The notes below the pieces were generated by a model that worked only from the letters and a program-made list of their open reading frames with translations, made no database searches and was not told where the DNA came from. A program made the translations under genes and the position numbers. 64,000 bases of DNA from Taudactylus pleione (taxonomy: Eukaryota > Chordata > Amphibia > Anura > Myobatrachidae). Of this stretch, positions 39,272 to 54,200 are shown in pieces (position 1 is the stretch's first letter; each line of letters starts with the position of its first letter). Location: assembly GCA_031769625.1 (NCBI GenBank), contig JAUIMM010001586.1, positions 534,501 to 598,500 of the forward strand. The letters are read 5' to 3'.

Positions 39272-42200
39272 TAGATATAGATATGAAAAAAAAAAAATAA
39301 TTTTAATAAAAAAGTGGTGATATGCAAAAGTATGCAGGAGAGTAAAGAGTCAGTATAAAATAGGAATCAATAGTCCTGATGAATACGTCGAACACATTGT
39401 ATATACAGTATATTAACAGTCAATGGCCTCAATATATGTAATCCGGCATAATATCCAGCTTGGAAATAGTTACCAGCCTTGAGGCAGACTGTCACATCCT
39501 AATATTAAGCAAGAAGTCCTGTCAGTGGGGGGAATGAGATGATGAACATGGCTGGAATGAAACAAATACAAGTGCTAGTCCGGAATATCCAAATGAGGTC
39601 CCAATGGTGTGATGATCGATACAAATGGGGTGATAAACGCGTTTCATAGTGGTATTCCCCACTACTTCCTCAGTAGCATTCATAAATTATAACTGAAACC
39701 ATGAATGTAAGAGCAGAACCTCAGTGGTCCCCAAAAGGAATCAGAAATGAACTTAATGTATGTACAAAAAAATCTTCTTTGCTCTGCTCCTACTCCCTAC
39801 TGGGGGACAATGCTACCAAGGAAACATTTCTAAGCTGACCCTAAGTTAGCATCGTTACACACAAAAAAAAATCCAAATGGTAAAATCGGATAAATGTATG
39901 GACTGAGGACCAGGTGGCTACCCATCACAGCGGCTTGGCCAAGACCCAGTGACGTGCCACCCAGGAGGGTCTCACTGATCTGGTAGAGTAAACAAAGATA
40001 TCTTCTGGAATCGGGTTCCTGAGCTGATGTAGGGCTGATGAATAACTGCTCTGATACAACAACCAGTGATCTGCAAGCCAATCTAATTTCTGAGTGTCAT
40101 AAAGAACCAGACAAGAAATAATTTTTCATATATACTCATGTTTTAGTCAAACAGATATTCAGCTATCTGGCCATGTTCAGTAAAAGAAGCAATGATCTCC
40201 TGTGGTTCCAGTATGCTTCAGAAACTGTGACACCACATTAAGCTGAAAAGTGGTTAAACTTTCAAACACAAGACAGACCAATCATCGTAAAATACTATAA
40301 AAGGGTGACTTACAGCACCCATCTCAGAAAATCTCCTCGCAAAGGCAATAGTCAATAGAAAAAAAAGATCAGATGGTGGGTCCTTCAGAACCGAAAGCAC
40401 CAAACAGTGGCTTTCAAGAACAATGTCTGATCATTGGAGATTAAACTAAAGTAAGGTCACAGATTTGGCCTTGTGAACTGTTCTAGATATGAAAGTATGG
40501 TAATATATATATATATAAATATGTGCACTGGATGTTTATGGATGCTAACAATATGCTCGGCCTCCATGATGCTGATTACGAATATCATTGATTCCATCTT
40601 GAAAAGGTCCACCCAATGTAAACCTCTCCAAGACTCCCAACACCCACCAGTCTGGAGAGTAGACTCTCTATTTGCCTCTTAAATCCAGGAGACAGCCTCT
40701 CACCACAACATAAGCAATACAAGGTCTGAGCCAAAGTACTCATCAGGCTACCACCACCAAAGCTGACCTCTTGGAGTCAATCAATTCAGCATTAATGAAT
40801 GGACCTCCTAGGCACTTGGAAACTAACTTAAGAAGTTCTGCTAGGGAAAAAAAACTTCAGTCTGCGGATAATCCTACTGCAATCACTTAAAAAGTTGTTT
40901 AGATCACATATGTAAGGCTATAGAAATTCATGCAAATGCTAGATTAGGCGTGACTGCTGCACCTGCTGGTACAGCTGGTCCTCTACATCTTTGAGTGAAG
41001 CAACTCCCCGTATAAGAAGATTAGTAGTTTTAGAGAGCCAAATTATGGACATATCCAGTTACGGTGACTGTTCCCAATTAGTCTTCTCACCTTTCTGCAA
41101 AGGATAAACTATTGGAAATTATGTGGTATGAGAAATTACTGATCTAGTCTGAATCAAGGTTCTCCAACTGATGTACGAAATGAAACAATCTTCGCCTTCA
41201 TCTTTAGGATATCGCTGGATGATGACTGAGGATTCTCTATATCTATTATGCCCAATCCTGAAGAACTGTGGCAACTAGTTCCTCTATATTCTGTCCCCCA
41301 AGAGAATCCACTTTAAATGTAGTAGTATCCTCTCTAAGTCATCTTGACTCTGAAGTTCTCCTTCCTCCTCTGATGAAAAATCAGAGTACGAGTTTTCAGC
41401 AAAACTAACCTTTGTGCAATTTGGAGACCCCAGGAACCTCTATGAGTCTTTCCAAGAAGAAAACTGCTTACTCTAATCCCAGAGTAGATCTCTCCAAGGA
41501 CAACTCCAAGGAAGCTGATACAAAAGATGTGCCCATCTCTACTACTCACAAAGCAGTAGTCGATACAGACAAGGAAACAGAAGGGTTATCACTTATGTTT
41601 TTCTGATAAGACATACAGTAGATTGGACCAGGGTCCTTGCAAAAGCAGGGACCTGCATCATAGTTTGGTTCATCTCAGGATGTGCTTCATAGCTTTCAAC
41701 CTTACAGGCAGTATATCGGGAATGGGGGTCCACCTGTCCATTAGACAATTTAAATTGGCACCTGAAACTGTTAAAATATAAAACAGTATGGTGGCATAGT
41801 AGTTATCATTGCTTCCACATAGCCATGAGTTAAATTTCTTAATAGGGCCCATCTGTGTGGAGATTTTATTATCTCCAAATGTTTATATGGGTTTCCTATG
41901 AGTGATCCAGTTTCCTCACGCACTCCAAATACATATCAGTAGGATAACTGGATTCTGATAAAATGAGCCCTTGTGTATATGAGTGTGTACATGTATCTTA
42001 GGGAATTCAGACTGTAAGCTCATCGTGACAGGGTCTGATATGAATTATATATATTCTCTGCACAGTGCTGCATAAATTGGTGATGTGAACATATAATAAA
42101 ATCACCTTTCCTCCACCAGCACTTAATATTTATATATATATTAGTGTAGACCATCATAAGTTTTTTTTACTACTAGATATATAGAGATATGTATTAACTC

Positions 42201-45200
42201 CTGAGACCAAACAATAGTCCCCCCAGGAAAGAACACCTCAGCACAGCCTGTGCACTTCTAATAGAAATATGTAACCCAAATGGATTTCCAGAAAATACAG
42301 AGGAACCTTCATGAGAAAGACAATTGTACAGGAGAGTGCAAAAGAATTGTGCTGTCCTACCATAGCTGCAGCATGTGGGACAGAACAGTCAGTGAGAGCA
42401 GATTCTGGCAGACTTCCCTCTGAAAGGAAAATACTACCAAAAAGAGGGTGACAAAGGCCTTTCCCTCAGGTCCCTACTGGAAACCAGCCCACTACAAAGG
42501 ATTCCATCTAATACACTGGTCCTAGAAGTCCTGGGAACCTCTAGAGTAATCCTTAGATTGGGGTAAGGAAGAGAGGTGAGAAGCTTGTATGACTCCACTT
42601 CTACCTTGCATATATTACACGCACCTTATTAGGCAATTAGTATAAACTTGATGATTGCTAAGGGGTTATAGAGAGGAAGAGCATTAGAATTTAAGAGTTT
42701 GTGAATTTGCTATTTTTTAGGTACCCATCTCTTGTACCACTGTCTATACCCCATGTAAGCAAATTTCCCCCAATTGGAAGAAAAATTAAAATAATAATTT
42801 TTTTTGTGCAACTTGCACATTGTAGCCAGTGTTATGCCATCCTCTAACCATGTTCCCTTCAAACTATACTGTTTAGTGAATGTGGATCTTCCTTCATGCA
42901 GAGCAGCTTGGCATAAGGAAACCCGCTTCCCCTTATTCACATCCGTATACTTGGCCAACAGGTCTTCATTTCTTGAAATCATTTTACTGTATATGCATAC
43001 TGAAAGCTGGGTGCATATCAGAAATGAGATGGGCAGATCAAATGTGCAGACATGCATCATATGGGAGACCAAATGGGGGAGATTAATATTTGGGGAAGTC
43101 TAGGGGACATAAAAAACATGAGCAAGGAGGAAGCCAAGACACATGGGGGAAATCAAAGGCTGCTTCGTTATTAGTGGCTCATAATGCTGCTGACTTGCAA
43201 TATCCACAAGTACACTTCAAACCAGCGGCTGTTATTTTTATGTATCAAGTATTCCCTACACCTCTTGGATTGTAAGCTCATTTGGAAAGGGACATCTTTA
43301 CCTTCGGTTTCATTTAATATTTTATAATTTGTGTCATGAGCCTCTCCATGGACAGCGCTGTGTAATATGTCAGCACTTTATAAATAAAGGATAATAATAA
43401 TAGGCATGCAAATTATATTTGGAACACCTAATAGGACACACTGGGCACATTGAAGAACCCATTAGGTTGATGAAACATGAGGAAAATCAAAGCTGGGCAG
43501 ACATGGAGCTATAAGAACGGAAAAGAACTGTAGTTCGCAAAATGCCAGCGCAAAGTCTGTGGACACTCACTTGTATTCTCAACACCAGAACGCTCCGCAC
43601 TTTTGTTTTCATCATTACTATGACAGTTATCGGATTCAGATGTGACATCTTCTGCTAAGTTCTTGTTTGTAGACTGAGCAGCTGCAAGGCTCGGCTCATC
43701 ATTATCTTCTCCATCATGGACGGTCTCAGTGTTCTGCAAAGGGAGTGAATGCTTTACTACATCTATTTAATTTATTAAATAAGATAATGTTATTAAAGCA
43801 TAGTTGTTTTTATGGAAAGCTAATGAGGTAATAAGTTATACAAATGAAAACCATGCGCTAGGAATAGAGAGGCTCATACAGAGATGGGTGTATATTTTAT
43901 TTATGTAAGAAAGTCATTTTCATACTGCAATGGGGGACAAAAGCTACATAGGCATGCATCCATGGCTTCTTATGTCTGAGCGTCAGAAGGGTGGAGAAAA
44001 GGGGCAGGAAAATTAGGCAAAGTAAAGTACTACGAACATATTCACGTATTTGCGACTCAAGAAGACCTGCATGCAGATATGCCTGTGAGGTGTATAGCTA
44101 GCTGCTCCTTTGTGGCTGATTGCATACTGATAGCAAAAAGAACCAAGTGCTAATAGAAACTTGTTAGACAATATAATATTAATATAGGTAAAAATTAAAG
44201 AACAAATAATAGAAAATATATAAAAGCAGCAGATGAAAAAGATGTGCTTGTGGTAGCACATCAAACATACACCTGTAAAACGGTGAAACACAGACCTTTA
44301 TTGTTAATCTCTGCTCTAATTAGAAAAGAAGAAAGGACCTGGCTGAAAAGAGTCACATAATCACAACATATCAAAAAATAAATGTAATATCCTAAAACAA
44401 CAATTAGACCGGTCAAAAATTAATATTTCACATATATCGCAATATTGTACAAAAAATGTTTTTCAATCAATGAATGATGTCACAAGATTGTATCTATAAT
44501 GTATCTAAAGGAGGTGGATCCTGAAAAAATCTGGTAATATAAAATACATATATGTATAAGTGATACTGGAGGGTTTCAATTCACACCTGCAGTGGATGCA
44601 ATTTAGTTGGAATCCCGTAACTGGGAACAAGGAGAGATAAAGGGAGGCACTTCTCCAGCTGCAGATAGCGGGACAGCAGCTACCTGTCAGATGCACACAG
44701 TCCCGTAGGTTGCGCTTTAGCCCACCCTCAACCTCATTAACATCAGCGCGTCCAGCTGCACGATGTAGCATCTGACTCCCCGGGGCTCCACAGCTAATAG
44801 CAGGTACCAAGAGTATCCCAATGAGTCCAGTATCTCAGTACTGACGCGTTTCACACCACAACTTGATTTTTCTTTTCAAAGAGTGATTTGGAACTCCACA
44901 AGGACCCTTCCTTAAAACAGGGCAAACATCTTCTCATTGGTGCTTGTACTGATTTCAATCAATTGCACCTGTTTGGATACCACCACCTCCCGATCCACCT
45001 CCTCTCATATCTTAATTGAAAAGTATTATCTATCAAATTCTAACATACACAATAATAAATTCATCCGAAAGTCAATCATTCTAAACAATATGCTCTCTTC
45101 GAAAATGCAAAGTAGCATACTTGTTATTGTAAGTTTACATTAACATGATTTAAGAAGCCAGATAGGGTAATGGTAGAGCTACAGACCAGGATCCGATAGG

Positions 45201-48200
45201 TCACTGGTTCTAGCCCATATAGATATTGTAAAATAAGGTGGATCAGGAGGTGGTATCCAAACAGATGCAATTGATAGAAATCAGTACAAGCCCCAATGAG
45301 AAGATTTTTGCCCTGTTTTAAGGAAGGGTCCTTGTGGAGTTCCAAATCACTCTTTGAAAAATCCCCCAAGTTGGGTGTGAAACACATCAGTACTGAGATA
45401 CTGGACCCATTGGGCTACTCTTGGTACCTGCTATTAGCTGTGGAGCCCCGGAGAGTCAGATGCTACATCGTGCAGCTGGACGCGCTGATGTCAATGAGGT
45501 TGAGGCTGGGCTAAAATGCGACCTACAGGACTTTGTGCATCTGACAGGTAGCCGCTGCCCGCTATCTCCAGCTGGAGAAGTGCCTCCCTTTATCTCATCT
45601 TGTTCCCCCCGTGTGTTTATTGCATGATATACGTTCTGGAACCAATATCCATATTGCAGAACACCGCAGGTCTATACAGAACTCATATGACTCATTTACA
45701 TTGAACAGTTACGGGATTCCAATTAAATTGCATCTACTGCAGGTGTGACTTGAAACCCTCGAGTATCACTTATACATATATGTATTTTATACTGGTATTA
45801 CCAGATATTTTCAGGATTCACCTCCTTTAGATTCATGATAGATACAATCTCGTGACATCATATATTTATTGAAAACATATTTTTGTACAATATTGCTATA
45901 TATGTGAAATATAAATTTTTTGACCTGTCTAATTGATGTTTTAGGATATTAAATTTATTATATTTTGATATGTTGTGATTATGTGATTCTTTTCAGCCAC
46001 GTTTTTTTTTCTTTTCTAATTAGCGCAGAGCTTAACAATAAAGGTCTGATTGCATACTGACCCATCTACATGCAATGTTTATAGATGTTTCAATGCTCCT
46101 TTAAGGTATAGGGGTATAGATTTCATGAAATGGGCCAGACATTATTGGTGTACAATGCCATTGCTCAGGGCTGCAGATGGAGACGCAGGAACATTGTAGT
46201 CTCCAATTTGGACATGCACAGTAATTTGACAGCCATCTTGACTTGGATCCACGCCCCCTATAACCATAACTTTGAAACTCAACTAGCACTAAGGGGGTCA
46301 TTCAGACCCGGTCGCAAGCGCTGAGCGCTCGCAACCGGGTCAATGTTTCCCCACTGGGCATGCGCACATCGGAGCCGGCTAAGGCGTGCGCATGCGTGAG
46401 ACCCGGCTAGCGACGGGCGCTCCGTCGCTAAGGGTCTCGCACCAAACGGGGCGAGCTGTTGAAGGTGAGTGACAGCTCACCCCGTATGGGAGGCGGGCAG
46501 GGGGTATGGCCGGCCAAACAAAGGCGTTCCCGACTGAACACTTGCCGTTTGGGGGCGGCCCCACTGACATCAGCAATAATGTCAGTGGGGAACTTCCGGC
46601 TTGATCAGAGCAGGAAGCTCCCTGGGGCTTGCTAGTGCCGAATCCAACCTTAGGGTCTCGTCGCAAGCCCTGATGGTCGCGATGGTCTTGACCATCGTGA
46701 CCATCATCCCGGTCGGACACTAGAGTTGTGGGTGGTAACCCACAGCTTAGCGATCGACCAAGAGGCGGCACTACAAGATGCAAGCGGCCGCCCTCATTCA
46801 GAACGACCGCTTACTTCTAAGGACCGCCTCTGAATGAGGTCCTAAGTGCTAAATGATTAGCTTTCATAACTTAGAAATGTGTTAACCTTACTTGTATGTT
46901 TGACACTTGTTACCATTCTTTAGTTTAATTGACTACGTTGTCTACTTGTGGATTCCCTGGAGGAGCAGCACCCTGTGCAAGAAAGAGACCGTGCCCATTA
47001 CCCCCCCCCCCAAAAAAAAAAAGTGTGTGACCTAATTACCACAGATCACATCCATATATGACATTATTTGGGGGGTGTGCTCGTATGGCACGCCTTCTGT
47101 TTCATGTCAGGCTGGGGGGCTTAGCACAGCTGAGCTGCAGTGGTGGGGTTCCCCAACCTCCCGCGGACACTTTAGCCTGCGGGTGGAACAGCAGGACATT
47201 GCCTGAAAAACAGGACTGTCCCACTGAAATCGGGATAATTGGGAAGGGTACGCCCCTCTATGGGGTGGTGCCCCTGTTCGACCGTACTGGTGGAACGCCC
47301 CAAGAGCCGGCCCTGTGCCTGTGTACTGACTCAGCTCCGTTAACTGGATTTCTGCTGTGCTAACCTGTGGATTCCCAGTGTACCAACCTGGCTCCAGTAT
47401 CTGGACATCTCCTGTACTAACGTGTGGATTCCGTGTGTACTGACCCATCTCCATTATCTGGACTTTCTTGTGCTAACTTGTGGATTTTCTGTGTACCAAC
47501 CCAGCACCAGTATCTAGACTTCTACTGTGCTAACTTGTGGATTCCCTGTGTACCAACCCAGCGCTGGTATCTAGACTTCTGCTGTACTAACTTGTGGATT
47601 TTCTGTGTACCAACCCAGCACCGGTATGTAGACTTCTGCTATACTAACTGTCGGGATGCCGCTGGTCAGAATACCGACAGCGGCAACCCGACAGCCAGTA
47701 TACCAACATGCATAGAAGGTACTTAGAAGGTACATAGTGAGTACTTTTTTATCACCTACCCCTACCCTAACCCACCCTCCCCGGTGCCTAATCCTAACCC
47801 CCCTTCCCTAGTGCCTAAACCTAACCTCCCCCTCCCTGCACCCTAATCCTAACCCTCCATCACTGGTACCTAACCCTAACCCTCCAAATAGTGCCTAACA
47901 CCACTAGCTAACCTTACCCTCCACCTGCACCCCGATACTTACCTTCGGGATGTCGTCAGTCGGGATACTGGTGCAGAGATCCCGACTTGTCGGGATTCTG
48001 GCGCCGGTATTAAGACCATCGGCATCCCGCATGCCGGGATGCCGACTACATCCCGCACTAACTTGTGGATTCCCTGTGTACCAACCTAGCTCCATTATCT
48101 GGACGTCTACTGTATTAAGGCCCGTATTCAATTAGTGCCGAAAAGCCGAGATCTGCAAAAAAATAATATCGCCGATTGCGACTTTTCGACAGTCGGAAAG

Positions 48201-51200
48201 TTTCCTCCGTATTCAATTCCAAGCACTTTTCGCGTGCAATGCAATGTAATAGGCGAAAAAGATTCGCTTCTGAATAGCAGGCGGAAAAAAGTGCAGAATT
48301 GCTGTTTTGAGGCGTGGGAACACCCCTGCAGCCTTGGGACAGCTCCCCAAAGGTAAACTGCGTCAAACAAAGTTTAAAAAAAACTTAAGAACACTCCAAA
48401 AAATTACTTTGAAAAAGGGGGCAAAAAAGTACAAAGTTGGGGAACAAACTTAAAAACTAGCAAAATAGACTCCAGGGGTCCCCCAAGTATGCCCCAGCTT
48501 TTTTTTTTTTATTGCAGATGCTTGCTGAAGGTGCGTATTTTACGTTTTTTAAAGCTTCACTTTAGCAATTTAAAACCATGCTTGCACCCATTTTCAGGTC
48601 CCCTAAATTTGACAGGACTACTTATTTTCTCCCAAAAATACTGCTTAATGCTATTCTTCACCACTTGTGCAAAGGCGCTAAATAGAGACAATTGACAGCA
48701 CTTAAGTACCCCAAATAGTTTCACTAGGGCTAATCGGGGGTAAGTACATTGAGCCCCAATGTTAGTGCATCTTTTGGGAGGTGTCAGACTGATATCCATA
48801 ATTCCAATAGCGCTATTCGCCTGTTAGAAATTCGCCGGGACGCATATTTGCGTCCTTTGGAATATAATACGGCGAATAGCGGGAGCGTGCGCGATACTTT
48901 TTCGCATGCAAAACTGCTGATGTCGGCGAAAAGCCCAGAATGCGAAAAAGTATCGCGGGTGCGAAAATAATTGAATACAGGCCTAAGTTGTGGATTCCCA
49001 GTGTACATTTCTCCTAAATATATGTTATATACTGTACTTAAAGATATGCAGCTGGCTTTTTAGAAAGAGATTTTTAATGTATACAGTAAATAAGTAAGTT
49101 GTATTGTGCTCAGTTTTTCATGAGCTGGTTAGGGATGGCGAGCAAAATGTTGAGAGAACCACTTTAGGTCCTGAAGTATTAGATGATGAAGTATTAGGTT
49201 CAATACTTCATCATCGGAAGCCATACAGCCTCCGATGATGAATAGGCCCCTTAATTGGGGAAGTTGAGCTGCTCAATTGAAAACATTTTCGAATAATATA
49301 TTATAGCTGTACAACTGCCACTTAATACATGCTTATAGACCGTTCGCAAAAGATTACATTTCTCACAGCTATTCCTTGTTTAGGGCAATTATATTTATAT
49401 ATAGTTAATTTGGCTTGCTCACTTCCAGCGATCTCAAAGGTGATGTTTTAGACAGTCACTAAAACCCACTGCTTTTCACCAATGTTTAAAAAATTAAAAT
49501 CCGCCAGTTATAGAACGAATGCATTTATCGCTGTTAGCTTATCTCTGGCCACTAGCTATTTTGTAGCTGTTTATTTTCTCTTCTGTTCCCCCACCATTTC
49601 CTGTCATTTCCTCTGTTCTTCCCCCTTTACCTCCATCTCCCTCCGTATGTCCCACTCTCCTCCAGTCCACCTTTGTTTGTCCCACTAACGCTCAATGTTA
49701 GTGATAAACATGTACAATATTACGTCCAGGGGGGTGAATAGTAGAGGTGACCTCGGATCACTTTGGGGTTCCGAGTAGAACAGAGTCCTGCCTCGGGTCT
49801 TCTCCCCAAGTTCGGAACTTGGATCTAAAAATCAGATCTTGCATATTTTGGATTGCATTTAAGTCCCTCCCTCGTGATTTCAGGTGCTGAGGTGGTCAAA
49901 ATTGACTGGAAATGACTGGTATTGAATGTGATTGATGTTAATAAATACTGTAGGAACAAAAACAGGTCCAAGTTACATGATTTTAGTTGTTCTTATCAAA
50001 TCTAAAACCAAAACAAAACATTTGAGGGTAGTTTTGCCAAAACCAAAATACGTGGGTTAGCACACATCTAGCTATCAATTTACACTACTGCATAAACTAA
50101 CCTAGATACAAATGTAGGATTGGGAATTTAAAGTGTCCCTGGAAAATATTCTGAAAGTGGCCCATGTGGTAGGTGTGGTCAAATTGTCAGTAGACAGGAT
50201 CAAAACAATTGGAGATTTGGTGCAATTGTCGGTGTCACTTTGCAGGTGGTAGTGGGAATAATCAGCACACAAGGGGGGTAGCTCTGACTGTAGCCAGTGT
50301 TATGCCATCCTCTAACCATGTTCCCTTCAAACTATACTGTTTAGTGAATGTGGATCTTCCTTCATGCAGAGCAGCTTGGCATAAGGAAACCCGCTTCCCC
50401 TTATTCACATCCGTATACTTGGCCAACATAGAAAAACAATCGGTAACTTTGAGTAACATCGGACCCATACGCACAGTTAATGAAGCCCAGACATTACTCA
50501 GGAATTGCTTACTTCTGCGCACGCTATGAGACCTCAGGCAGCGACTCGTATTGCAGTGGCTAATTTATGCACGCCCGTGTAACGGCGTTGAAACACACTG
50601 GCACGCCTGCATTCGGCCGCCCATGTCTGCATGTGCCCTGTTATGAGTCGCACGGATCTCTGTTCACAGGCATTATGACTTTTTGCATACAGAACATGCG
50701 CAGATGTGAATTGAAGCGTTTTTGCATGTGTTCATCCTATTCTGAGTCAGACAGAACTTGGCTGGATCTGTTCTTCTGTGAAATAGTTCATTTTGGTGTG
50801 TGAATAGGGCAGTGATAATGCAATCGCACTTAGGGGCCTATTCATTAAACCTAAAAAGTCTCTGGAGATAATTAGCTTTAGAACTCTCATGGAGTTCTAG
50901 CTAATTATAGGTGGAATTCATCATTCCACCTCTCCATAAGTATCTATTCCGAAAAGCTGTCATTTTTGCGATGACAGCTTTTCGGGAAATAGATACTTTT
51001 CCCTGCCTACACTACCTTATCGCGTCTGGAAACAGTGCTGCGCATGCGCTGTTGCATCTGTAAAACCAGCGCATGCGCACCACTGCTTACAGATGCGGAA
51101 AGTTTGTGTACCCCCGCCCTCCGCTCACCTCCCCCCCCCCTTCCCGACTTACCTGTACGCGCAGCAGCCTCCGGCTCCGTCCTGCTGGTCTGTCATGTGG

Positions 51201-54200
51201 TTTCCCAGCAGACCACATGACAGATTAGAAAGAAAAAAAAAATTTTTTTCTTTGTCTAAACTTTCTTGTTCTCTGCTGGGGAGCACACATGACAGACCAG
51301 CCTCCAGAGCCTGAGGACGGAGCAGAGCGCCGGAGGGACTCGTCGGGGGACCTGCACACGCTGATACAGGTAAGTGGATTCTGCTATTCGCCACCTCACA
51401 GTGGCGAATAGTAACTGCATCAAATTCCGAAAATTCATAATTTTCAGAATTTGATGAATACCACAATTTCAACATCCCCATACTAATGTACTAATGTATG
51501 GGGAGTGTGGAAATTAACGCAGGGGAACTTAGCAAGGAGATATCTGTGATATCTTCTGTGCTAAGTCTGTTCATGAATACCAAAATAACGTTATTTAAGG
51601 AAAATGTCCTTACAAACGTTATTTTAGTTTTGATGAATAGGCCCCTTAACCCCTTGACTTGTGGGAGTGTCATGAGCGTATATGAAAAGCTCCCTGCGAT
51701 TTTGAGCCCTGCATACAGGGTATGGAAGCCTGTCTCTGACGGATCTTTTGCACCTAAGCATGGGACTGATGCAAGTGCTGATAGTAATAATGATGGTGGT
51801 GGCGGCTGGTGTAAAACAGCATGTGTTTCTCTTTGCAGAAGCACAAATTCCTGCATTAGTTAAACGGGTGCTCGCATTAGCGTATGCAAATACAGCCACT
51901 TTGAGTGTGACTCAGAATCACCTGTATTGTGCTCCGAGGTACAATGACCTTAACGTTAACTGGATCACCAGTAAGAACACTTTTGCATTTGAACAACCGA
52001 TCGAGGGAGGGGAGCTGGATTAAGGCTTCTGGGGGCCCCAGGGAAACTAAGTTGTGGAGGCCCCCTTCAAGCCACACGGAGCCTTCCCCTCCCTATGCCA
52101 CACGGAGCCTACATACACAGCCACCCCCTTCCCCCTAGCCACATGGAGCCTACATAGCCACCCCCCACCTTTGCCACATGGAGCCTACTGCCCCCCTCCC
52201 CACTTGCCATCTGGAGCCTACCACCCCCCCACATCCCCAACCCCACCTCCACCCCCAAGCCACACATAGCCTACTGCTCCACAGCTGATTACTCACCTGA
52301 GTGATGTCACCTCCTGGCAGATCTGCTCCCTAGTCCCTTCATCAGCATCATGGACGTAATGTGTCGCCGATGATGGGACTCAGGAGCTGCTCCGCGCTGT
52401 ATGCAGCAGTACTGACTGTGCTGCTGCATGCAGTAAACACAGAGCCTCAGCAGCTGAGCCACAATCTGGGAACAGGAGCCACTGGACACCTGTTCTCGGC
52501 AAGGTCACTTCGACCCTGTGTGGGGGCACCTCCATGTGTAGGAGTCCAGGGGCAACTGCCCCTGTCACCCCCCCTTCCCCCTTATTCTGTCCCTGAACAC
52601 AGGAAGTGGAGAGTAGGATAGAGAAGAGAGATGAAGAGAAGAGAGGCAATATATGAAATTGTGCAATCAAAGAAAGAGCTTACCTGCATCGTATCATTTA
52701 TTTCTGTATTTACTTTTGTTTTTATAAATAGATATGACTTGCGACGCGTTCCAATGTTTCGTAAACTAGCTGAAAAGGTAGAGGGTAAAATTTAATCCTG
52801 CCACAAAAATGATCTGTGATATTTCTTAGGCTGTTTTATACAAAATGCTGTTACATTCTGCAAAATGTGACTTGTCTTACAGCATGTAGTTAGAAGCATA
52901 ACCCTTGTTTATATTTTTTATGCAAATGTACAGCCATGGCCAAAAGTTTTGAGAATGGGACAAGTATTGGTTTTCACAAAGTTTGCTGAATCAATCCCAT
53001 CAAATGCAATATAAATAGATTTAGATATTGATTTACAATTTTTTGTCTGAAGCAGCTTTCAAAGAGAATGCATTAAATAATGCTTAAGTATATCAAAGTA
53101 AGTCCGGTTTCTACTGAGTGTAAAATATTATAAAGCACATACCTCCGAGTGTCTGAACGGTCCAGTCTCCCCTGATAGCAGCTCTCTGTGGCACCAATGC
53201 ATTTCGACACTCACACAGTGTCTTTATCAAGGTCCTTAGAAGCTGCAGTGCTGGTCTCCTTAAGTACTCTTCGGAAAAAGCAAAATGGCGTCGGTTCCGG
53301 TTTTTCACGGAGTTCCACCTGCGGCGCCTTCCCTCTCAGATATCCCACTCTGCTGTCATCATCGCTTGATTCATAGGGCATGAAGATGGGGCCTCCGTTT
53401 CTTTAGATCCCCCTATACTTGTAAAAGCGGAGTTCTGCAGTACTCGGAAGTATACCCGTAGCCGCGGGGGTTTCCAGGGGATGTAGTTTTTGAAAGGGTG
53501 TTTTGTGGAAAGATAGGAGGGAGGAGTGTTTAGCAGGAGAGTGGTGATTTCATATAGGTGCTTAAAAGTGATTTCTGCGAGTTTTGTACCGTCATTTTCT
53601 GTGTTGTTATTGTCATTTTGGAGCTTGTCTTATTTTTTGTATTGTCTAATTTTTTTTTATTTAGTCTTTGTCAGTGTTTGTGTGTGTGCCTGGGGAGTGT
53701 GTGTGTTTAAGTTTTCTGCTAGTTTTGTGTATTTATTTTTCTCTTTGTTATGGAGGCTGCCAGGTGTAGGGCAAGAGAGAATAGGGAGGTGGAGGAGAGG
53801 GATCCAGTTGGTGAGGATAATGTGATGAAGGAGGCAGAGGGCCAGGACTCCGATTCAGGGGAGAAGCCTCAACATGGCAAAACTAAATCTGGTTTAACTT
53901 TGAGGAATATTGTGTGTTGGTAACCTCCTTATTGTTTAACTTTGAGGACTTATTTAGTCACCAGGCCCAACGCACATCTGCAAGAAGAAAGCGGGCCCTG
54001 TGGCAGGCAGCAGTTGATGTGGTGAACTATATTGGGCATTTAAAACGCGGCAAGCGCCAGTGTCTGGAGCGTTTTTAGACGTCCAATGACGTGTCAAATC
54101 CAAGATGGCCCTGGAGAGGCGCTCTACATGCAGCACTGGAGGAGGGTCACCTGTGGAGGTGGATGATAATGAGTATGAGGAATGGGTCAAGAGAATTATG

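Noticed and set aside
43960..43990. Candidate missing PRDM9 exon on minus near 43.98 kb (good pyrimidine tract, KKPWM codons)
   Set aside because: The acceptor leaves one leading base, whereas the 58.9-kb exon requires two. The match is only a few residues.
45145..45230. Possible tRNA gene (GGGTAATGGTAGAGC ... GGTTCTAGCCC)
   Set aside because: No acceptor stem or anticodon arm could be paired. It lies in the loop of a foldback element, so at best a tRNA-derived remnant.
44505..45627. Paired [10 protein letters not shown]... proteins on opposite strands
   Set aside because: They are the two arms of the foldback element read in opposite directions. Frames end at arbitrary points and show no known domain.
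47761..47935. Telomere-like CCTAACCCTAACC sequence
   Set aside because: The phrases are interspersed with GTGCC and other bases and occur in the middle of family B MITEs (also 37.3, 61.8 kb). Not a telomeric array.
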